From Liolophura sinensis (taxonomy: Eukaryota > Mollusca > Polyplacophora > Chitonida > Chitonidae): DNA of 64,000 bases. Each line of letters begins with the position of its first letter. Position 1 is the first letter of the stretch. The notes under the pieces are model-generated. The model made no database searches, had not been told where the DNA came from, and saw only the letters and a program-made list of their open reading frames with translations. Below, in pieces: positions 1 to 12,960 of the stretch. Location of the stretch: the NCBI RefSeq assembly GCF_032854445.1, contig NC_088307.1, positions 25,866,046-25,930,045 of the forward strand. The letters are read 5' to 3'. Both the position numbers and the translations under genes were made by a program.

Positions 1-633
1 ATTTCCGAATTAAAGTCAATGATTTTGATATTTATGTCTAGCATGTTTGTTTCTTTGAAGTTTACGGAGATTTTACACTATTTCGGTCATATTCCTTATT
101 GGCAAAGGTCAAGCCAATATAAGTAGAGCTACATTGACAAAAAAAACAAAAAAAAAAACAAAAAAAACAAAAAACAATGGGCCAATTCAGGGAAAACTGT
201 TTTGCTGAACACCCATATTGTACATAATGGACTCCTCCAACCTGATCAGAAGTACAATCAGTTGAGCCTTCTATGACTCAGTCATTGGTCAGTGAGCACT
301 GCTGCCTCATCGGAACACTAAGACGAAGACGCCAAAACAGACACCCAACTTGGTCAAAGTACAATGAAGTGTTAACTCTGTCACTCATACACAGCTTGCA
401 AACCATGAAGAGACAATCTAGTTCAATAACGGCAAAGTTCCCACATAATAGAGACTTGGTTCCATGCTGAATTGACAGCAGCACCCCCCTCCCCCATCCC
501 GCAGCACCCCCCTTCCCCCCTTTCCGTCCAAAGGCCATCGTAAAAGTAGCAATGAATAATAGTCCAGAAATATGTCAGGTGCAAAATGCTCCCTATTGAT
601 CTAAACATCTAAACTAAGCGACCTGTTCCCTAC

Positions 634-3600
634 CTGAGAAAGAAAAAGGAATCAACCGAAAACGTTCCATTGACAATGGCTTGAAACGTCCAGCGTTTGA
701 AAATCACAGTTCCGTAGTCTATCAGATTATCTAAATAAAAACAGAGCAAAGAATACACCGGAAGAGAATAGTTATGCACGTGTCTGACAAGGCGTTCTAA
801 GGTTCCAGGTGGGTAAACTTTACGGTTTGACTATTATAGGCATTGGGCGTATGAAATAAAAGACGATGGAAATGTCGAACCCATAACACATCTAGGAGAA
901 AAGTCTGGGTATGTTATGGTAAGCGAATTAACTTATTGCCCATGTTAACCTATACTGGGCAGCTTTGCCGTACTTTTTACTCATTCAGTGAGCAAGCGCG
1001 TATTTCATCCTTGCGACACTATCGTGACGGTGCTTACCAGCTGAGGATTTGAACCAGCGATTTCTGTGCTTCTAGTCCAAGATTCTAGCGCTAGACTAAA
1101 GGGAAAATCCCTACAGCCTGTAGGTAGATACTGGTTGTATATCACCCTGTTACATTATATTGCACCACATACTTTGAATGTTATAATTCCTTTCACAAGG
1201 GTACAAGACTAAATTAGCATTAATGCATACGTCTGAACCACACACATACTCACCAATGCATTAATAGCATACCTGCATTTGCGTAAAATAAACGACTAGA
1301 GTATCGAGAGTAAAATAGGACACTGGCGACAGTTTGGTAGTTAACAAATGGTGACGTGTAGCCCGGGAAATTCGGCCTCTTGTCTATTTACCTCAGTTAT
1401 AGGCTTTTATTCTAACTATTTTTGTAAATGCTTATAAGAGAAGTAAGCTATAGTCGCTTCTCCAGCACCTCGGTGTCACCAATAGGTAGAATGATCAGTG
1501 ATTTTAATCATGGACTTTATTTCACGTTACCGCTTTTGACCCACTACATGACCCACACACATACTCACGAGTCACTATCAGTGTGACTGCATACGCCCGA
1601 CCCACGCACTTACTCACCAGACACTATCAGCATGATTGCATACGTATGACCCACAAACATACTCATCAGACATTATCAGCATCATTACATACGTATACCC
1701 ACGTACATACTCACCAGACACTATCAACGTGGTTGCATACGCCTGACCCACGTACATACTCACCAGACTCTATCAGTATGATTGCATACGTATGACCCAC
1801 GTACATACTCATCAGACTCTATCAGTATAAATGCATACGTATGACCCACGTACATACTCACCAGACACCAAGATTGTATACGTCTGACATACTCACCAGA
1901 TACTATCAGCATGATTGCATACGTATGACCTAGAATAACCCAGCTCATACTCAGGAACCGGATACCATTTAAACAGGTCAGGCTTCCTGGGGCCTGTGCA
2001 GTGCTTAAAATCTTGCTTCCGTTTGTATAAACAGAAAACGCCACCAAACATTTAGCCAGGATGCCTAGAAAACAAGATAAAATGTGTTTTTCATTCTTTC
2101 ACTTTCGAAATATTTGAAATATATCTTTGATGTTGATCGGTCGTATTCATGTATACAGAGCCAAGCATAATTAGCCGGTTTCTTTCCGAGATGTTTCAGG
2201 TGAATTAAGTTCTCCTGCATGTATATGTCATCTAGGCTCCCGGGATTTCTATCTGGCTGGTTTGCTAACCATATTTATATGTGTAATACGTTGGTACTGA
2301 AGAGTTCAGTATTAGGGGTTGGGTAATTTTTAACAAGCTGTTCAAGTGAGGGCTCGGGATTTTTTCTCACTTTTCCATTGGTTTGAAGGGTGGGTGGGGG
2401 TGAGTCAGTGCATTTTTCAAGATTTTGTAATACTTTCCCCCATATTTTAACACCATAAAAGATAGCTCGTGAGATAATTTACATAACATTTAAATAATAA
2501 TATTTTTGTAACAAAAATAGTGAAAATAAACTGCTATCTTGTTCTTTTTTTGTCTTCTTCAAACGCCCAATTATTGTGTCCAAAAACCCAGTAGTAGTCC
2601 GTGCGATAAAGTTCATGACATGTAGAACAATGTTTTGATTTTGAGGAAAATATTAATAGAAATTTCGACCTGCATCGATCTATAGATTTTACTTCTTATA
2701 GAATTGAAATTCTTTCTTTTGTTATTTTCTTTTGGAGATTAGCCTCTGACTGGATCCAGTCTTAACAGTCGGAAATTCTCTGTATTTATTTATTTATTTA
2801 TTTATTTATTTAGGATTTCATACCTTACGCAAGTATATGTAACCTGAGTAAAACTCAGCCTTCACCAGGTAGCAACTGATAAGCCTGAATTAAAGTCGAA
2901 ATCGAACCTTGAAGTAAAACCTGCATTCGAGTCTGCGACTTCAATAGTTTCAGCCTGTAGCGATTAAAGTTTTAGCCAAACGGAGGGAGAAATGAATTAT
3001 AGATTGCAACCTTACTTTGATTATTCAACCTACCTAGCTTTGGGGGTCCCTCTAGCTTTTGCAGGTCCCCACCTGATGTCTTGTTTAACAGAGCTGTCTT
3101 CTCGTCTGGCAAGGAGTGGGCTGATCTCTTCTCGGTGGATCTCACGCTGGACGCGATTTGTAGGATACAGACATCATAGACGGTACCGACCAGAATGCAA
3201 AATCCGATGACCGAACATATCACACTGGAAGAAAAATAATGGACCAGTAGACAAAAACACATGGCGGGACACAAAAAATGAGAGCGTAACCAGCAGGCTG
3301 CATGCTGTAGCTTTAATCCCGTGGTGATCTGTGCCCAGTTGTTGGAAAGCGTATTAACTAATACTGGTATAAAGTCACGTTTTATATGTAAATTTTTAGC
3401 CAAATTCAGCAACCAATGCAGCTTTCCAACGTCAAAGTACAACAGCGGCAGTTTTAGTTCATATTTAATATAATGTTGCACATATTTTTTTTGGGTAAAT
3501 ACGAAACTGAAGACTTGGCTTAAACGTAAACGTGGTAGTAAGTCTTGAACAACTGGACCCAGGATGTATTGGCAAGAAAAAGCTATGTTGACTGAACATA

Positions 3601-6600
3601 TCAAACGAAGAGAAAAAACAACATATAATTAAATAAAAGCCATCGATAACAAAACACACTGATAGGGAAGCCAACCCACAAGTTGATGAAGTCCAAAGAC
3701 ATGATAAGCGAACGTAGTGTTTTGAAAGCAAAACAGGAGATTAGTAGGCAAACACTGAAGACAGAACACACTACACTGAACGCCAAAACACAACATGCAA
3801 AAACAAACAGGGAACAGACCAACAGTGGGGAAAATGAATAATCCATATTGAATGCAAAGACAATCGACCAACAGACAAAAGCTATATTTTATGATTAAAT
3901 GCACTAAGCAGATTCAAAACAGAACAAGACAAAAATCAGTGAGTAGTACATAAAAGTCCTGATGACTTAACATTACTACATTAAAAGGAAAATAATCGAC
4001 TAAGAAGCAAGATCAAATCGGCAGGAAGATGATGAGTGACAGTACTGCACTGAAGGCTAACTAAATAGAAAGCAATAGTTAAAATCTATAATGACTGAAG
4101 AAACACGACGCGAAAAACAAAAACAACTGATTAGTATATAACAGTCTTGATGAACAAGTACACTATATTTAAAGCATCGAGCAGCAGATAAAACCCACTG
4201 TGTCTGAAGATATTATATTGAATGCATAAACAGTCGACCAGCAGATAAAACCCACTGTGTCTGAAGATATTATATGGAATGAATAAACCAGCAGATAAAA
4301 CCCACAATGTCTGGAGATATTACACTTAATTCATAAACCAAAAGATAAAACCCACGATGTCTGAAGACATTATATGGAATGCATAAACCAGCAAATAAAA
4401 CCCACGATGTCTGGAGATATTATATGGAATGCATAAACCAGCAGATAAAACCCACGATGCCTGGAGATATTACATGGAATGCATAAACCAGCAGATAAAA
4501 CCCACGATATCTGGAGATATTATATGGAATGCATAAACCAGCAGATAAAACCCACGATGTCTGGAGATAATATATGGAATGCATAAACCAGCAAATAAAA
4601 CCCACGATGTTTGGAGATATTATATGGAATGCATAAACCAGCAGATAAACCAACGCTGTCTGGAGATATTATATGGAATGCATAAACCAGCAGATAAAAC
4701 CCACGATGTCTGGAGATATTATATGGAATGCATAAACAGTCGACTAGCAGATAAACCCACGATGTCTGGAGATATTATATGGAATGCATAAACAGTCGAC
4801 CAGCAAATAAAACCCACGATGTCTGGAGATATTACACTGAATTTATAAACAGTGGATCAGTAGATTAAAACCAGCATGTCTAAAGATAATGTACTGAAAT
4901 CTAAAAGGACTAAGCAGTACATGAAAACCAGGATAATCAAAGATACTTCGCTGAAAACAAAGCAACGGACTAGTGGACAAAATCTGTGGACCAAAATACA
5001 CCGCATACTTTAAGCTGTGGCTGTATGTCAGGTGATTTTACAGGTAGCTAGCATTCCTGACTGTTTCACGTTAACACAACAGTCGTGCAGGAGAGACATT
5101 CTTGTGTACGGCTTTAAACAAACCTGAGGCTCCTGCTGACACTTACATGGCTGCTATTGCCCTTCCGTCGGACGCTAGATCCGGACTCTCTCGACAGCTT
5201 ACGGATATTTGTGACGATGTATTCATGGGAAGAAGAGACATAGCTGTAATGAAAAATGACATAAGTGCTTAAAGGAAATGGCCTTCTAAAAATAAAGCTA
5301 AGCATCACTATCTTAGATTTTTGTGAAAAGACAAAGGCTCTCAAACATATCACTTTCAAAGTGGGCTTTATGGACCATACTATCAGAGGTTAGACACTGA
5401 CGTCACAGGAAGTTTATCCAACTCTAATCATCACACTGAATTTTGGAATAGCTCGATTTACCCCTGAGTGAAAGATAACTGAAATAATATTCCCCAAAAT
5501 TCCTTCCTTCTGGTAAACATCAGGAAAAATGGTGACGTCAGAGTTCTTAGACACCATCAGTATGTCTCATAAAGCCCGCCATAGTTTTCAAATATTTGAA
5601 TGCTTTTCAACACTCTCAAAAGAATCTGAAAATATAAATGAAAGTATTTTTATGCATCGTTTTCAGTTGTCTTTACGATGAACCTTCCTTCATATTTTAG
5701 CTTTCTTTTCCTTTACTATTGACACATACATTTCTGGACATAATAATATTTATTTAATCCGTGCTTAACGCCGTGCTCAGGAATATTGCACTTATATAAC
5801 GGCGGCCAGCAAAGCTACGTCTATACTATGGCCGAAAGCCCGTCCGCAGTCTGAACTGAATGGCGTACGATTCAGTACATATATCAAATAAATAAATGAA
5901 TTCAGGCAGAAGGGTTTCATCTGATGATCTGCCAGTTGAATGGTTCTTTATTTATTTATTTGATTGGTGTTTTACGCCGTACTCAAGAATGCTTCACTTA
6001 TACGGCGGCGGCCAGCATTATGGTGGGTGGAAAGCGGGCAGAGGTCCGGGGAAACCACGACCATCCGCAGGTTGCAGACAGACCTTCCCACGTACGGTCG
6101 GAGAGGAAGCCAGCATGAGCTGGACTTTAAGTCACAGCGACCGCATTAGTGAGAGGCTCCTGGGTCATTACGCTGCGCTAGCGCGCTAACCAACTGAGCG
6201 ACGGAGGCCCCTGCTAACATGTATAGCTGTCCACATGCATTGTTATAGATTTGGTGCTCGATAACGAATTCGGACAGATGGCCCGCAGACCAATGTTTTT
6301 CTGTTCGGTAAAGAAAGTCGTGACGTATTTTTACTTCTGACTAATCAGCATGGAAAGTGTTTATCTACAATAAGTCCTTCCACTCCAAACGTGGCATCAG
6401 GCAACGAGTGAGTCTGCTTCAAAATCTGCTTGTTGACGATGAAGAGAGTAAACTCGTCTAGGGTACGATCAGTGGGTGATATGTTTGGGGAAAATTCCTC
6501 ACCGTGTGGCATTTGACAGCGGTAACTTGAATTTAGCTTTAGGGGGCTACAATGCTTTCAGCTGGTATCGAAAACTGGCTACCTTGTGCTGCTATGGGAT

Positions 6601-9266
6601 AGGTCTACATTTAATGTTGGAAATATTTATTTATTAATTGATTGGTGTTTTACGCCGTACTCAAGAATATTTCCCGCAGATTGCTGGCTGACCTTCCCAC
6701 GAACGGTCGGAGAGGAAGCCAGCCTGAGTTGGACTTCAACCCACAACGACCGCATTGGAATGTTGGAAATATTTATTTATTTATTTATTTATTTGATTGG
6801 TGTTTTACATCATACTCAAGAATATTTCACTTATACAACGGCGGCCAGCAATATGATGAGAGGTAACTGGACAGAGCCCGACGGAAACCCACGACCCTCC
6901 GCAGGTTGCTGCCAGAGCCACGTACGGCCGGAGAGGAAGCCAGCTTGAGCTGGACTTGAACTCTCAGCGACCGCATTGGTGAGAGGCTCCTTGGTCAATT
7001 CGGGAGTGTTGGAAATAATGATACATAATTCTAGTAAATGTAATGCGGAATGCCTATAGTCTGAACGTAGCTTTATGGGGTGAGAAAACCGGGCTAAGCC
7101 TAGCAAGTAATTTTAAGTAAAAAGTAATAAGTAATTTTATCTAATACAGTACATCTAATACTCTGGATTTGTTTACCAAATACTGGTTAATCAACGATAT
7201 TAGGAAAGTATAGGTTGCCATTTTCAAACGTTGCACATCAAGATTAAAAATAAAACCTCAAATGAGGCAGAATGACGAGAGGTCGGATTTCAATGAGTTG
7301 TGAACATTTGCCGGTCATCATACACCGCAGCTCTGGTTTTACTCTCCATGTTGTAGTTTTTCGTGTCTTACTTGTTAGCCATTAAATTTACCAAAAGTGG
7401 TACAAAGGTATAATGTGACTTACCTTCATCGAGAAGCCCCGTAACGTCATCCTGAGAGCACGAGCGCGGCACACACATACCAATCATCAGGCCCATTGAC
7501 ATGAAACCGGGTGTCTTTCCGAAAAAGAAAGAAGATACGAATTTTCATGCTAAAACTGCCAAAAACTACGTAGTCTTTCGTATTTTATTTGGTATAGAGT
7601 GTAATGACTATTTATTTATTTATTTATTTGTTGTTTAACGCCATACTCAAGAATTTATGGGAGGAGGGAAACGGAATGTATATGTTAAATCACTGACTTG
7701 AGATGTACAGATACACACAATCATGTTAGTAGAAGACACGTGGTGTTCAACAAAAGCTAGAACGAGCAAATTGTCACAAGTATTCATGTGTGCAATTTAT
7801 TTACGATTCCAGTGGTGCTTTATGCCTTACTCAACAATACTTAAGTTACACAACCGTCGTCAGCCCACGTCCTATTCAGCCATAATAGTCGAGTACTATG
7901 ATATGAATATGATTGATTTACGAATCAAGCAGATTTACTAATCAAACAGATTTACCAATCAAACAGATTTACCAATCAAGCAGATTTACCAATCAAACAG
8001 TAGTGAGAAGTACATATAGGATGGTAGCCGAAGGTGGAAAGCCAATTGCCTCGGTAACAATGCACATAATCCAAAGATTGCCTATTGAATACAATGCCTA
8101 TTAGATACATTGCCTACTGGATACTCTACAATACATATTGCATACATTGCCTATTGGATACACTACCTATTGGGTACATTGCTCTTTGGATACACTGCCT
8201 ATTTGACACATTCCTTATTGAATACATTGCCTATCGAATACGTTGCATATTGGATACATTGCCCATTATATACATTGCTTGTTGAATACACTGCCTGTTG
8301 GATACATTGCTTAATGGACACATTGCCTGTTGACTTGTTTGTATTATAACGGTCACCTGTTGATCAGGGGATTCCCCGCCTGTCCCACCTAATGGTATTT
8401 GAACTGCGCAGTACTTGGTCGTCAAGGTCCTGTGTTGGCCGTGAGATATGTTGAGGGTAGCGGAGGCTTTCAGACATTCGGTATACGATCCTAACCAATA
8501 CCTGTTCCCAAGCAATATTCCGCTTGGAAGCTTGCCTTGTGAGTCCAGAACTGTGAATTATTAATTTTTTAATGATTGAAATATTCTCATCTTTATCAGT
8601 GCATTCCACAAATTTCAAGCTGAAGATGTCTAGTTAAATGTTTTATAGCATCACTTTGTATAAAGCAAGCACCCGCCTAATTTAAACATCTTAAAATGTC
8701 TGAGCTTTCAGTATTGTAAGGTTGGCGGCATATATAGGCTGGCTGTTTGAAAACTGATCAGTTGGCATATGCATGGACTGCATCGTTTGCTACAATTTGC
8801 CAATAACTTTACGTATTAATAGAAAAGGAATATAAACATACGATCGATTGATAAATAAAATAGATATCATCTTACTTCGCAAAGCCCATTGTTGTTGTCG
8901 GACAATTCCCATCAGGTAGGCATATGTGTCGTTGGCGCAGGTAACAGAGACGTTGGTATTTTGGTCAAAGGTAATCCCATCCTGCAACACCACATCACGG
9001 AGAAAATAATACGATTCCTCCTTGGAAGAAGACCCTAAGGCATCGGCATCGGCATCGGTGATGGCGTTTTGAATATTGGAGCTGAAGGGAACGTTATTCC
9101 ACAGTTGTCGGACAGTTCGTGAATGCTCCTCCAACAGAGGTCCAAGCTCTTTCACAAGGCTTGGACCGATGTTTCCCAGTGTGGCGACCCGACCAGGCTC
9201 AATGAACTGAGACCACAGCTCAGGAACAAAGCTGGTCAGAACGAAAAATCTTAGGCAGCAAGACAT
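634..9266 (-). CDS. NRF-6-like acyltransferase 3 protein, copy A, exons 1-7 (3' part beyond left edge)
   Basis: Coding exons on the minus strand: 9266-8876, 8550-8357, 7514-7424, 5243-5147, 3224-3034, 2064-1897, 730-634. All have GT-AG borders and matching phases and give about 409 codons. The ATG at 9266 is followed by a hydrophobic leader (MSCCLRFFVLTSFVPELWSQ). Exons 1-4 form a cysteine-containing extracellular NRF domain (WALR, LDSQGKLPSG, GMCVPRSCSQDD, SVSCRES motifs). Exon 5 holds a membrane segment (VICSVIGFCILVGTVYDVC). Exon 6 starts the acyltransferase 3 domain (GIRFLSMSWVILGHTY), and exon 7 continues it (FKRWTFQA, SVDSFFFL). Family members, such as C. elegans nrf-6 and Drosophila drop-dead, are multipass membrane proteins linked to lipid transport; the substrate here is unknown. 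About eight more exons, by comparison with copy B, should lie left of the window. This copy is intact as far as visible and is the reference for judging copy B. Introns hold minisatellites and SINEs. Confidence 0.88.
1545..1896 (-). repeat. 49-bp minisatellite spanning the exon 6 splice donor of NRF-6 copy A
   Basis: About seven imperfect units directly downstream (minus strand) of exon 6. Read on the minus strand, each unit matches the end of exon 6 (GGTCATACGTATGCAATCAT, then GCTGATAGTATCTG), the donor GTGAGTATGT and a few intron bases. The first unit is therefore the real exon end and donor. Donor-like sites recur near 1616, 1714 and 1764. Confidence 0.9.
4171..4856. repeat. 50-bp minisatellite in intron 4 of NRF-6 copy A
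   Basis: About 13 units with core AACCAGCAGATAAAACCCAC followed by GATGTCTGGAGATATTATAT and GGAATGCATA. Some units carry an extra CAGTCGAC. The first units are more diverged (CACTGTGTCTGAAG). The repeat is open on both strands and gives spurious open frames of about 70 codons. Confidence 0.92.
5948..6211 (-). repeat. Family A tRNA-derived SINE, full length
   Basis: On the minus strand it starts GGGGCCTCCGTCGCTCAGTT, a tRNA-like head with box A. A B-box-like segment and a conserved body follow (CCTGCGGATGGTCGTGGTTT type), and it ends in the CGGCGTAAAACACCAATCAA plus ATAAATAA tail. It lies in intron 3 of NRF-6 copy A. The head is SINE-derived, not a functional tRNA gene. Confidence 0.88.
6626..6757 (-). 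repeat. Family A SINE, internally deleted copy
   Basis: The 3' tail and leader region (GATTGGTGTTTTACGCCGTA) is joined directly to the central GACCTTCCCACG/GGAGAGGAAGCCAGC part. The middle of the element is missing. It abuts a second copy at 6768. Confidence 0.8.
6768..6998 (-). repeat. Family A SINE, 5'-truncated
   Basis: Tail, body and B-box-like region are present up to GAGAGGCTCCTTGGTC. The first part of the tRNA head is missing. It sits in tandem with the deleted copy just to its left. Confidence 0.82.
7923..8000. repeat. 17-bp minisatellite, about five units
   Basis: CAGATTTACCAATCAAA repeats nearly perfectly within intron 2 of NRF-6 copy A, about 90 bases before the next array. Confidence 0.85.
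8086..8337. repeat. 16-bp minisatellite beside exon 2 of NRF-6 copy A
   Basis: About 15 diverged units of GATACATTGCCTATTG. The array begins about 20 bases inside intron 2, next to the exon 2 donor at 8357 on the minus strand. Confidence 0.85.
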
Positions 9267-9500
9267 CGTGGTCAGTTTTCCCAGGGTCTTAATACAACAA
9301 ATTTCAACCCAGTATAAACAGACCTATGTGTTTTTGAAAGTACATGCCCTACGGGGTGATCTGTAAGCAGCGTCAAAGTCTTGTGACCCACATTTGTGAC
9401 TTCTTATAGAAAGCTATACACGTGTACGCACAAGAGTTCTGTGCAAATACCTTATTGCAGTAAACAGCACGGGTTCAGAATGTAGTGACATCCATGTAGT

Positions 9501-9504
<4 letters not shown>

Positions 9505-9576
<72 letters not shown>
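9505..9576. repeat. TA dinucleotide microsatellite, about 36 units
   Basis: Uninterrupted TA run of roughly 72 bases located 240 bases upstream of the copy A start codon. Confidence 0.98.
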
Positions 9577-9579
<3 letters not shown>

Positions 9580-9977
9580 CATGTTACCCACACGTTACGC
9601 TTTAGTGGAGTTTAGATGAGTAGACCCCAGGGTCAAAGAGCTGTCTCAGACGTAAGTCAAACTTAGTGTTATCTTCATTAACGGTATTATTCTTGAAGTT
9701 ATATTCAACTTAAAAGCAACTCAATCAATTTTGCTACAGACGCCTAAGAGAAGATAATTTATTAAAACAGAAATTCCTCAACAAGTCACATTTTAGCGCA
9801 ATAAACTGTTTTGGGGTTAAGACAAAGTCTGACTTAAGTCTAAGACAAACTTTGTGTTTGTTGGCCCATATTTATCAAACAACTTCAGTCATAAATATCA
9901 AGACCAAACTCAGAACGGGAAAGAGCACAAACTATTTGTTAATAGATTATGCTGCAATCAAGTATCAGTGTGCTGGA

Positions 9978-10075
9978 AGCCAGCAGGCCTGTGAGTTGGA
10001 CTTAAACTCGCAGCAACACAATGGTGAGACGGTCCTGAGGTAGTGTGCTGCGCTAGCACGATAGCCACTCTTTCA
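9978..10075 (-). repeat. Family A SINE fragment (tRNA-like head)
   Basis: Matches the SINE head on the minus strand (AGCCAGCAGGCCTGTGAGTT to GCGCTAGCACGATAGCCACT). Body and tail are absent. Confidence 0.65.
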
Positions 10076-12033
10076 CCTTTAAATTGGAGTTACAGTCAAA
10101 CAAGCGACATCTCGATTTGAACTTGCAACCTCATCGATCAGAGGCCGATCGACATGGCTAGAACAACTCTCAGCATGGGGTCCCTTGAAGATTTTCTACA
10201 CTTATATCTACATCTTAGTATGTAGATATTGGAGTAGATAATGATATGGACAGATTTAACAATGTTATAAACACGACAAAAAAGCACTCTATACAAGATC
10301 CTATTTCTTATCCTGTTTATATAAGACATCAGATGAAGGTGACAAACTGCACAATAGAACATTCCATTAAGGATTATATAATTAGTAAGGCTTTGTACAT
10401 ATACAAATTTGTGTACCTGGTATGCCAGTGCATTGATACATAAAAACAATACAAGTGTGACGAGGCTTGAGATTTGTCACGCCTGTGTACATGAAAGAAC
10501 GCACGGCGTGATACAGTGTAGCATTAAATATAAAAAATGATGTTGAAGATGTCCCTTTGTTGCCTCACACGCAATGCTGCATGTAGGGCCTACTTTTATA
10601 TTATTGTATTTATACACTGACTGCACGATTAAACTTAATAAACATTTTTACTTCAAGCAGGCATTTCTGATCTGTGATTTATAAAGATTCAAAGGTGTAC
10701 ACCTGGAGTATTTGACGTGTTGTACTTGCCTTCTCTTTGACTCTGTCTGTTTTTCTACCACCATAATGGTGGTCGCCGTCAGATAAGTTAAACATAATGA
10801 GTACGACCTAAAACACCAATCAAATCAATAAAACTGTTTTCCTGCCAGATGATTATTGTCAGCACACAAAGCATCTCAAACATACGACGATTGGACGGTG
10901 ACTGCGTTTATAAAGGCCATAATTCCGCAACACACATGATGTACCCTTATTTTGCTGTGTTACATGACGCTGACGCCTGACATACGTAAGCTTTAATTGT
11001 TTATTTATTTATTTGTTTTATGCTTATATTCACTAGATATTTTCCATTAATTTGACGGTTTGTACACCCTTCTAGAAGGATTGATCTGACAAACCTCATG
11101 GCTAAAGGCCGCAGCGGAACTAGCGAGTGCTGGATTCGATCCCGGGACCTCATTGGTCGTGGTAGAGATTTTTCCATGTTATGAGCAATCGAGGATATTT
11201 TTTTTTTTTTGAATAAGCTGTCAATGGCTGTAGTCTCACGTAGGCCTACATGTTGACCTACTTCGCAAATAACATCACAAATAAGTCTCTCGCACGTTAA
11301 CTTCCTGCAAACCCAGAAAATAACCTTGATATGACATTACGATACAGCATGAAAAAAGGTCGCAGCTTCTAAAGTATTGTTCAGAAACAGGTGCATAATG
11401 AACAGATATTTACAACATACGTATACTCAACAAAAACTCAAATGAACGAAGCAATTTTACATTGTCTTCTCTCAGATATTAAATAACGTGTTTACTTAAC
11501 AATAAGGGTAAGTACAAGTATTCATTAGTTAGTTTTTAGGCCAATAATCCAGCAGGGGTCGGTAATCACAGTTGACAGCCCTCCTGTACCGAGTGTGATG
11601 TAAAGATAGCATAGAGATTGGCGCATGCGCTGTAACGATTATGCGAATATCACAGTATATATAAATCATTTAGTTCCAAGTACAGGTTTCATTTGGGAGG
11701 TTTTCTATCAGCTAGTCGATTAACCAGTATCAGTATATCAGTTATATAATGTTGACACAAGGTAGATAGGTACAGACTATCACTTCATATTGAACCCTTG
11801 CAGTTTAAATGTTACTTTAGGGTGTTTGTATAGCGTTGCTGTGTGTAAGTATAGATTTTATACCAAGTGATACATATGTATGTGGGTCACAATGCTGAGT
11901 TAAACGCTGTTTATACAAAAACTCTGAGGTACGTACTTTAAAAAACATCTAACTCTTCTTAAGCTGTGTTAAAATTTGTAGTATCATTCAACCAGTTGCC
12001 TGCTCTATAGGCGCCCTAGCAAAACTGGTCACG

Positions 12034-12960
12034 ATGTCCTTCTGCTTGCGACTTCTGATTATGACCGGCATGGTTCCCGGCTTCTTGGCACAGTTCATTG
12101 AGCCTGGTCGTGTCGCCATATTGGGAAACATCGGTCCTAACCTTGTGAAGAGCTTGGACCTCTGTTGGAGGAGCATTCGCGAACTGTTCGACAACTGTGG
12201 AATAACGTTCCCTTCAGCTCCAGTCTTCAAAACGCCATCACCGTTGACGGTGCGGATGCCTTAGGGTCTTCTTCTAAAGAGGAAATGGATTATGTTCACA
12301 GTGGTGTGGTGTTGCAGAATGGGGTTACGGCTGAAGACGCAAATGGCAACGTCTCTGTTACCTGTGTCAATGACACAAAAAACTACATCTTGGGAATTAT
12401 GCATAAACATCAGTGGGCTCTGCGAAGTAAGCGGTTTCTGTACCTTTATGTCTATAAGTGTACGTGAAATTCTGGGAATGTTTTCTCACGTAAAGTGTGC
12501 AAGTGCATGAAAAAATGAATGTGACTGACATCAAATCAAAACGTAGAATCATAACATCTGACTGTATTTCATCAGCGGAAAAACATCTTTAAAAAAAAGT
12601 ATACAATATTTAATGGTCTGACAAGTAGTTACGGTCGTTTTTATGTTTCACTGCTTCCTCAAAACCTAGTTTCACCGAAGTTTTCACAGTTTTGTGTAGA
12701 CATCTCTTGCTTTATTGAAAAAAATCAAATTAAAATACGTTGAATGTGGATATTTTAATAACTATTTTCTTCTTTAATGAATTAATCATTCTCAGTTCTA
12801 GACTCACAAGGCAAGTTGCCCAGCGGAGTACTGTTGGGAACAGATTTTGGCTAGGGTCGTATACAGAATGTCTGAACGCTTCTGTCCTGATGACGCGGTA
12901 TTGCGTAGCGCAATACAGATACCACTCAGTATGACAGGAGGGAAATCTCACGGTCTAAAG
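12034..12960 (+). pseudogene. Frameshifted NRF-domain exons 1-2 of copy B
   Basis: Compared with copy A, exon 1 (12034-12426) reads GTGAAGAG where A has GTGAAAGAG, a one-base loss near 12148. The frame opened by the ATG at 12034 therefore stops at 12262-12264, while the conserved sequence (EEHSRTVRQLWNN to QWALR) continues in another frame. Exon 2 (12796-12960) is 29 bases shorter than in A. It loses one base at 12831-12838 (CTGTTGGG against TTGCTTGGG), lacks most of the ISHGQHRTLTT stretch, and shifts again before QIPL. Splice sites are preserved. A single homopolymer loss could be an assembly error; three or more indels point to decay. Confidence 0.75.

Larger units (their letters stand above)
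9267..12033. other. Intergenic region between the divergent NRF-6-like genes
   Basis: No exon recognised. It holds a long TA microsatellite, a family A SINE fragment, and tRNA-like or SINE scraps near 11100-11165 (ATTCGATCCCGGGACCTCAT). It must carry the promoter of copy A and probably that of copy B; I could not identify core elements. Confidence 0.7.

Noticed and set aside
2972-3604. 210-codon minus-strand open frame
   Set aside because: Only 3224-3034 is coding (exon 5 of NRF-6 copy A). The upstream part is intron without family similarity.
5896-6189. 97-codon frame resembling other frames at 6586, 31400 and 43869 (minus)
   Set aside because: The shared peptide is a translation of the family A SINE, not a protein family.
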